The translations under genes were made by a program, and so were the position numbers. Positions 58,878 to 64,000 of a DNA stretch of 64,000 nt are shown in pieces. Below the pieces are notes generated by a model that made no database searches, had not been told where the DNA came from, and saw only the letters and a list, made by a program, of their open reading frames with translations. Numbering within the stretch: the first letter of the stretch is position 1; each line of letters begins with the position of its first letter. The stretch is from Paraburkholderia sp. (GTDB lineage: Bacteria; Pseudomonadota; Gammaproteobacteria; Burkholderiales; Burkholderiaceae): the NCBI GenBank assembly GCA_004322045.1, contig SCRN01000040.1, forward strand, positions 186,001-250,000, read 5' to 3'.

Positions 58878-59539
58878 GCGAGGCTTGCTCAAATGCACAG
58901 CACGCGCTGCCGGGCTGGTACGGCAAGCTGCCCGGCGCCGGCGATTTCGCCGATCGCCGCATGCCGAGCGCACTCGCGCAGTCGTGGGAACGATGGTTCG
59001 CGCGCGGGATGGCATCGATGCGGGAAAGCGCAGGGCAGACGTTCTTGAACGGCTATGCCCGTGGGCCGATCTGGCGCTTCGCGATTCCGGCGGGCGTCGG
59101 CGCCGGATGGGTGCAGTTCGGTTGCATCGCGCCAAGTTTCGATCGCGTGGGCCGTCGTTACCCGCTGCTCGTCGCCCATGCGCTCGACTTGGATGGTTTT
59201 TCGCGCGACGCGGCAGCATGGGCGAGCGCGAGTCTTTCGACGATCGGCGAGGTGCTAGCCGAGGCGATTCGGTGCGCTCACGTGCCGGAGGAGTTCGACT
59301 GCGAACTCGCGCAGCGGATGGCCTCGGTGTCGGGCGATGTGCCGGACGAGATGTCGCGAGCGAGTGGCTGGCCGAACTTGCTCGAGTATTTCGACCCCGA
59401 CGGGATGACGAGTTTTTGGTGGACGAGCGCGGACGAGCGCGAATTGCCCGGCCCCGAAGCGCATACCGGGGTGCTCGACAGCGCGTTGTTTGCGAAGTTG
59501 TTCGGCGGTGGCGGGCGCTCGTCATGCGAGAACGGTTGA
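58859..59539 (+). CDS. tagF: T6SS-associated protein TagF
   Basis: A 226-residue cytoplasmic protein of the TagF/DUF2094 family, with GWYGKLPGAGDFADRRMP at the N-terminus and FDPDGMTSFWW near the end. TagF represses T6SS activity at a post-translational level, in parallel to or with PppA. Here I use a GTG start with GGAG eight bases before; the ATG at 58874 overlapping the tssM stop is the alternative. It lies between tssM and the kinase gene, as in other TPP-controlled systems. Confidence 0.9.
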   Translation: MPYPTMSEACSNAQHALPGWYGKLPGAGDFADRRMPSALAQSWERWFARGMASMRESAGQTFLNGYARGPIWRFAIPAGVGAGWVQFGCIAPSFDRVGRRYPLLVAHALDLDGFSRDAAAWASASLSTIGEVLAEAIRCAHVPEEFDCELAQRMASVSGDVPDEMSRASGWPNLLEYFDPDGMTSFWWTSADERELPGPEAHTGVLDSALFAKLFGGGGRSSCENG

Positions 59540-59584
59540 GGCGCTCGGCTTGATAGCCGGACACGGACGTTGAAGGGGAGGTCT

Positions 59585-61522
59585 ATGACGGAATCTCGAT
59601 TCGCTGAAGCCGAGGCGGGCGCCGATCGCGCTGCCGACGCCAAGGTCAAGCCGCTGCCGAGCGGCCACCGGCTTGGCGAGTTCGAACTCGATTCGGTACT
59701 CGGCGTCGGCGGCTTCGGCATCGTCTATCGTGCATTCGACCGCACCCTGCAACGAACCGTGGCGGTCAAGGAGTACATGCCGACGATGCTGGCGCGGCGC
59801 GCAGGCGACTACACGGTAGGCGTGCGCGCATCGCGTTACGCGCACGCATTCGAAGCAGGGCGCACGGCGTTTCTCAACGAGGCGCGATTGCTGGCTCAAT
59901 TCGATCACCCTGGCTTGCTCAAGGTGCTCCACTTCTGGGAGAGCCACGGCACCGCATACATGGTGATGCCGTTTTACGAAGGGCAGACACTCGCGCAGCG
60001 AAAGCGCCGAGTAAAGCACATGAGCGAGCCCGAACTGCTCGATCTCTTTGGGCCTCTGCTCGGTGCGCTTCATACGCTGCACCGCGCGCAGTGCTTTCAT
60101 CGCGACATCTCGCTTGACAATATCCTCGTGCAGCCTGGAGGCCAGCCGGTTCTGCTCGACTTCGGGGCCGCGCGTAAGCTGATCGGCGACCTCGTCGACG
60201 AAACGGCGATGATTTTGAAGCCCGGATATGCACCCATCGAGCAATACACGGATGATCCGGCGTTCAAACAGGGCGCGTGGACCGACCTCTATGCACTCGG
60301 CGCCGTTGCGTATGCGTTGATCACGGGCGACTTGCCGCCGGCTGCGGTCGTGCGCAGCATCCAGGACCAATATCGTCCGCTAGCCGGCCGGCAGTGGGCC
60401 GACGACGGCCCGCATTACAGCGAGCGACTGTTGACGGCGATCGATGCGGCGCTTGCCTTGCGGATCGAGGATCGGCCCGCATCGGTGCCCGCGTTTGCGC
60501 AAAGGCTGGGGTTGCGCGAGACGATGCCCGGCGTATTCGTGACGCTCGATCGCGCGGCTTCGTCGCCTTTTCCCGTCGAGACGGAGCCTGCTTGGGCGGA
60601 CGCCGACGCGAGTGTCGCTGTCGAATCGGAGCCGGGCGCGACGGCACTGGAGCCGGTCCACGATGAGGTGGATGCCGCGTCTCCGACCACATCGACGGGT
60701 GACGTTCACGCCGACGGCACGCAAAATGCGACAGCGCCGACGGAGCTCGACGTGACGGCCGCTACGGATCGCAATGATCGGCGTAGTAGTTCGCTTTGGG
60801 GCGCACTGAGCGTACGGCGATATGCGGTGCGAGCACTTGCCCTACTCGTGATCGCGACGGGCGGCGTGACGCTGCTGCGCTTGGCCATGAGGCCGTCGGG
60901 GCAAACCTTACCGGCGCCCGGTGCGCCAACGACGGCGCAGCTAGCAGTGCCGCAGCCGCTCCCAGCGCCACCCCACGACCCGCCGACGGCGACTGCGCCG
61001 CCACCCGCGGCTGTGCCTGGCGTGCAGCAGAACGTTTCCCGGACGACATCGGCCGCGGTGCAAACGGCGGCTTCCTCGGCAATGGCTGCCCGTGCGCCCG
61101 AGGCAAGCCCCCAGGCATCGGCTGGCGAAATGCCGCGGACGACATCGGCCGCATCGGCCGCCTTGGCTGCATTGGCGAAGGGAGCATCGAATCCGGCATC
61201 CATCGCGATGCAGGCGCCGGCCGCTCACGACGAAGCGACATCCGCGGCCAATGAGCCGAATGCGCCGCAGGCGGCTGGCCCAATCACGGCGGCAAGAAGC
61301 AAGGCGCTTCGGCCGGTTCTCGTGCGGCTGTATGTTTTTCCGTGGGGAGAGGTGTACGTGAATGGGGTGCGGCGAGGCATCAGTCCGCCGTTTCGGGCGA
61401 TGAGCCTCACGCCCGGCACGTACCGCATCGAAGTGCGCAACGGCACCTTGCCGCCGCTGGTGCGCACGGTCACGCTCGACGCCGGCGAATCGCCTGTCGA
61501 GATCCGCTACTCGTTCGAGTGA
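59585..61522 (+). CDS. ppkA: T6SS-associated Ser/Thr protein kinase PpkA with C-terminal PEGA-like domain
   Basis: A 645-residue membrane-spanning Hanks-type kinase. Cytoplasmic kinase domain: Gly loop GVGGFG (40-45), Lys62, Glu99, catalytic HRD (172-174), Asn179 and DFG (192-194). The loop reads HRDISLDN, so the Lys usual two places after the Asp is Ser. After a linker there is one membrane helix (414-435), an Ala/Pro-rich stretch (440-570) and a PEGA-like beta domain (about 581-645, VYVNGVRRGISPPFRAMSL). It probably phosphorylates the FHA protein when an envelope signal is sensed. GAAGGGGAGG precedes the ATG. Confidence 0.9.
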   Translation: MTESRFAEAEAGADRAADAKVKPLPSGHRLGEFELDSVLGVGGFGIVYRAFDRTLQRTVAVKEYMPTMLARRAGDYTVGVRASRYAHAFEAGRTAFLNEARLLAQFDHPGLLKVLHFWESHGTAYMVMPFYEGQTLAQRKRRVKHMSEPELLDLFGPLLGALHTLHRAQCFHRDISLDNILVQPGGQPVLLDFGAARKLIGDLVDETAMILKPGYAPIEQYTDDPAFKQGAWTDLYALGAVAYALITGDLPPAAVVRSIQDQYRPLAGRQWADDGPHYSERLLTAIDAALALRIEDRPASVPAFAQRLGLRETMPGVFVTLDRAASSPFPVETEPAWADADASVAVESEPGATALEPVHDEVDAASPTTSTGDVHADGTQNATAPTELDVTAATDRNDRRSSSLWGALSVRRYAVRALALLVIATGGVTLLRLAMRPSGQTLPAPGAPTTAQLAVPQPLPAPPHDPPTATAPPPAAVPGVQQNVSRTTSAAVQTAASSAMAARAPEASPQASAGEMPRTTSAASAALAALAKGASNPASIAMQAPAAHDEATSAANEPNAPQAAGPITAARSKALRPVLVRLYVFPWGEVYVNGVRRGISPPFRAMSLTPGTYRIEVRNGTLPPLVRTVTLDAGESPVEIRYSFE

Positions 61523-61529
61523 GGCGCCG

Positions 61530-62543
61530 ATGAATGACGTTTTGCTCGCACCGATCGACGCCGACACGCCGTGCGGCCCCAACCTGGAATACGACGCCGA
61601 TTTTTTGTCGCTGCAAGAGTATGCGAGCGGCAAGTCCGAGCAGCAATACGGCGACACATTGATCGCTGCGCAGCCGCCCGATTGGTCTCGCATCGAGCAA
61701 CTTGCCGCGTCGCTGCTCGCCCGTACGAAGGACCTGCGCGTGCTCGTGCATCTGACGCGCGCCTGGATGCAGGCGGACGGTCTCGCGGGGCTGGCTCGCG
61801 CTCTGCACATGGCGTCGGCGCTGCTCGACAGGTATTGGGATGCTGTACATCCCGCGCTGACGGTCGATGGTCAGTGCGATCCGCTGCCGCGCGTCAATGT
61901 TCTGCGCGAAATGGCAGGTGCCGGCGGCTGCCTGCACGTCATGCGCGATTGGCCGTTGTTCGGACCGATGAATGTGCGATCGCTCGCAAGTGCGCTTGCA
62001 AGCCACGGCATCGGCGCCCGCGCAGGTTCCGGCGACGGGGAGCGGATCGCAGACGATCTACGTGCCGCGCATGGAAGAGGCGACCCTGCGCTTGCCACCG
62101 CGCTCGATGTCCTCGATGCCTTGCGCGCTCTGCGCGCGACTGTGCATATGAGGCTCGGCCATGAATGGGCGCTCGATGAAAGTGCGCTAGAGCATGATCT
62201 GTCGGTCATCGCGCAATGCTTGCGCGCGGCGAAAGGCGAGGCGCTCGAGCAGGAGCCCAGCGCAGGGCAAGCGCCGCGTGAGGCCGAATCGCCACCATTG
62301 TCGGCGATGACGATCGATACGCGCGCAGACGCCAATCTGTGCTTGAACGCTCTGTGCAGCTATTTCGAGCGATATGAGCCGAGTCATCCGGCTCCGTTGC
62401 TGCTACGTCGAGTGCAGCGCCTGCTCTCCCTGAACTTCTACGAAATCATGCGGGACATTGCGCCCGAGGGATTAAGCAAGCTCGAGTTGCTGAGCGGGGG
62501 CGGCGCCGATAGCCGCGCGGACGGCGACAGCTCGAGAACGTAA
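61530..62543 (+). CDS. tssA: T6SS protein TssA
   Basis: A 337-residue TssA, which primes and caps tail-sheath polymerisation. The N-terminal ImpA domain reads LLAPIDADTPCGPNLEYDADF and continues to about residue 180. The C-terminal end (SHPAPLLLRRVQRLLSLNFYEIMRDIAPEGL) is the conserved C-terminal region of short TssA proteins. It begins seven bases after ppkA. A hexanucleotide array follows the stop before tssB. Confidence 0.92.
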   Translation: MNDVLLAPIDADTPCGPNLEYDADFLSLQEYASGKSEQQYGDTLIAAQPPDWSRIEQLAASLLARTKDLRVLVHLTRAWMQADGLAGLARALHMASALLDRYWDAVHPALTVDGQCDPLPRVNVLREMAGAGGCLHVMRDWPLFGPMNVRSLASALASHGIGARAGSGDGERIADDLRAAHGRGDPALATALDVLDALRALRATVHMRLGHEWALDESALEHDLSVIAQCLRAAKGEALEQEPSAGQAPREAESPPLSAMTIDTRADANLCLNALCSYFERYEPSHPAPLLLRRVQRLLSLNFYEIMRDIAPEGLSKLELLSGGGADSRADGDSSRT

Positions 62544-62544
62544 C

Positions 62545-62586
62545 CGCAATCGCAATCGCAGTCGCAGTCGCGGTCGCAGTCGCATT
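62545..62586 (+). repeat. Seven-unit hexanucleotide array between tssA and tssB
   Basis: CGCAAT, CGCAAT, CGCAGT, CGCAGT, CGCGGT, CGCAGT, CGCATT in direct succession. It starts one base after the tssA stop and ends 24 bases before the tssB ATG. Units of six in a non-coding gap do not change frame but could change spacing by slippage. Confidence 0.85.
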
Positions 62587-62610
62587 GAACTTCCGAGGAG
62601 AGACACTGCC

Positions 62611-63171
62611 ATGCCAGCTTTCAAATCGTCGACGAGCGGACAGAAATTCATTGCTCGCAACCGTGCGCCGCGCGTGCATATCGAATACGACGTCGAGCTG
62701 TACGGCGCCGAGCGCAAGGTGGAACTGCCGTTCGTGATGGGCGTGCTTGCCGACCTGGCCGGCAAGCACGCGGACGAACTGCCGGATCTTAGCGAACGCA
62801 ATTTCGTCGACGTCGATATCGATTCCTTCGACGAGCGCATGAAGGCGATCGGGCCGACGTTGTCGCTTGATGTCGCGAACACTTTGACCGGCGAAGGAAA
62901 ACTGCACGTCGAAATGGCGCTGCAAAGTTTGGACGATTTTTCGCCGGGTGCCATCGCGCAAAACGTCGAACCCTTGAGGCGACTTCTTCAAGCGCGCACG
63001 CAGCTATCGAATCTGCTTTCGTATATCGATGGCAAACGCGGCGCGGAGATGCTGGTTGCTCACGCGCTGGCAGATCCCAAGCTGCTGGCTCAGTTGTCTT
63101 CACCCGCCACAACAGAACCGTCGCACGGCGACGGCCTCGACGACGCCGCACCGGGAGCCGATCATGCCTAG
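62611..63171 (+). CDS. tssB: T6SS contractile sheath small subunit TssB
   Basis: A 186-residue sheath protein (VipA type). The family features are SSTSGQKFIARNRAPRVHIEYDV at the N-terminus, the LPFVMGVLADLAGK segment, LPDLSERNFVDVDIDSFDERM, and the helical LQSLDDFSPGAIAQNVEPLRRLLQAR. GAGGAGAGA precedes the ATG. The C-terminus extends about 15 residues (TEPSHGDGLDDAAPGADHA). It overlaps tssC by eight bases, so the two sheath subunits are coupled. Confidence 0.95.
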   Translation: MPAFKSSTSGQKFIARNRAPRVHIEYDVELYGAERKVELPFVMGVLADLAGKHADELPDLSERNFVDVDIDSFDERMKAIGPTLSLDVANTLTGEGKLHVEMALQSLDDFSPGAIAQNVEPLRRLLQARTQLSNLLSYIDGKRGAEMLVAHALADPKLLAQLSSPATTEPSHGDGLDDAAPGADHA

Positions 63172-64000
63172 AGTCGATACACAAGCGCAACAGGAGCCGC
63201 GCCCCCCGCTGGCCGTCATCGAAAGAAGCCAATTCACCGCGCTGCTCGACAAGGAGATCAACCCAAAAACGGAGCAAGCCCGTATTGCCGTGCAAAACGC
63301 GATGCGCACGCTCGCTCATCAGGCGCTCGAGCATTCACTGACTGTCTCGGACGATGCCTACGACACGATCAGGCACCTGATCGCGCAACTCGACGCCAAG
63401 CTGACGGGCCAAATCAACGAGATCTTGCACCACCCCGACTTTCAACGCCTCGAATCGGCGTGGCGAGGCTTGCACTACCTCGTCAGCAATACCGAAAGCG
63501 ACGAATTGCTCAAGATCCGAGTGCTACCCGCAACGAAGAGCGAGCTTGCGCGAATGCTCAAGCGCCACAAAGGCGTCGGCTGGGATCAAAGCCCGCTGTT
63601 CAAGAAAGTGTACGAGCAGGAGTATGGGCAGTTGGGGGGCGAGCCATTCGGCTGTCTCGTGGCCGACTATTACTTCGACCATAGCCCGCCCGACGTGGAA
63701 ATGTTGCGCGAGATATCGAAGATCTCCGCAGCCGCGCACGCGCCGTTCATTGCCGGCGTGTCGTCTTCGTTGATGCAGATGGACTCGTGGCAAGAGCTAT
63801 CGAATCCGCGCGATCTCACGAAGATCTTTCAAAACACCGAGTACGCCGCGTGGCGAAGCCTGCGGCAATCGGAGGACTCGCGCTATATCGGGCTCGCGAT
63901 GCCGCGTTTTCTCGGTCGGGTGCCTTATGGTGCGCGCACGAACCCCGTCGAAGCATTCGACTTCGAAGAAGACATCGATTCGGCGCGGCACGATCGCTAC
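63164..64000 (+). CDS. tssC: T6SS contractile sheath large subunit TssC (3'-truncated by window end)
   Basis: The start of the large sheath subunit (VipB type); 279 codons are in the window of a usual about 490. It begins MPRVDTQAQQEPRPPLAVIE, and has the conserved HPDFQRLESAWRGLHYLV, LRISKISAAAHAPFIAGV-type (REISKISAAAHAPF) and FLGRVPYGARTNPVEAFDF segments. The ATG lies inside the end of tssB. No stop is reached before position 64000. Confidence 0.95.
   Translation, partial: MPRVDTQAQQEPRPPLAVIERSQFTALLDKEINPKTEQARIAVQNAMRTLAHQALEHSLTVSDDAYDTIRHLIAQLDAKLTGQINEILHHPDFQRLESAWRGLHYLVSNTESDELLKIRVLPATKSELARMLKRHKGVGWDQSPLFKKVYEQEYGQLGGEPFGCLVADYYFDHSPPDVEMLREISKISAAAHAPFIAGVSSSLMQMDSWQELSNPRDLTKIFQNTEYAAWRSLRQSEDSRYIGLAMPRFLGRVPYGARTNPVEAFDFEEDIDSARHDRY

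Noticed and set aside
1-64000. CRISPR arrays, insertion sequences, prophage or integrase genes
   Set aside because: No regularly spaced repeats, transposase, integrase or phage structural protein was recognised on either strand.

Overview
The window reads as chromosomal DNA of a high-GC betaproteobacterium. The protein families and operon styles (DUF3022, PGDYG and DUF2795 proteins, a TssQ-like T6SS lipoprotein, a PtxS/Kgu locus, many ATGA overlaps) point to Burkholderia sensu lato, probably a Paraburkholderia- or Trinickia-like species. This is an inference from family content; no rRNA or tRNA gene is present to confirm it.

Layout. 1-722 is the 3' part of an aldehyde dehydrogenase gene. 965-1940 holds an OmpW porin behind an FNR/Anr-like box and a DUF1289 protein. 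2321-6416 is a four-gene spermidine/putrescine-type ABC importer. 6431-7981 (minus) is an unrecognised protein with a transglutaminase-like Cys-His-Asp core. 8211-14868 is a tripartite RND efflux pump (minus) with a divergent TetR regulator and a long palindromic operator. 14917-21937 carries small proteins, a phospholipase B-like hydrolase, a GST-ClC pair, and a YeiH-type exporter divergent from a LysR regulator. 22155-27585 is a 2-ketogluconate catabolic locus (kguE-kguK-kguT-kguD, ptxS) with a PtxS-like operator. 27672-33047 is a mixed stretch (DUF3022, PGDYG, Spy-like, PanE, Lrp, lysine/saccharopine dehydrogenase-like, ATPase).

33431-44213 is the most unusual region. One arm (37060-44213) has a drug-type MFS exporter, an IucD-like amine N-hydroxylase, a stand-alone cupin, a D-amino-acid-oxidase-like flavoenzyme, a methionyl-tRNA-synthetase-like ligase and a second such flavoenzyme. 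This is the enzyme set known to build N-N bonds (hydrazinoacetate-type chemistry) in actinomycetes, but here the cupin and MetRS-like parts are separate genes. A second arm (33431-36161: SnoaL-like, FAD/NAD(P)-binding, GST) is linked to it by nearly identical promoters: a 16-bp dyad TTCGATACGC(G/T)TCGAA exactly 22 bp before TATAGT. A winged-helix regulator (36180-36917) lies between the arms. I read the whole as a compact biosynthetic locus for a hydrazine- or other N-N-containing metabolite.

44418-46576 is a chrB-chrA chromate resistance pair, 46738-49173 has two exporters (one with a histidine-rich tail), and 49266-64000 is a type VI secretion locus: tssQ-like, fha/tagH and pppA leftward, and tssJ-tssK-tssL-tssM-tagF-ppkA-tssA-tssB-tssC rightward, cut by the window end in tssC. 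It carries the kinase, phosphatase, FHA protein and TagF of the threonine-phosphorylation control pathway. No CRISPR array, rRNA, tRNA, insertion sequence or prophage was recognised.
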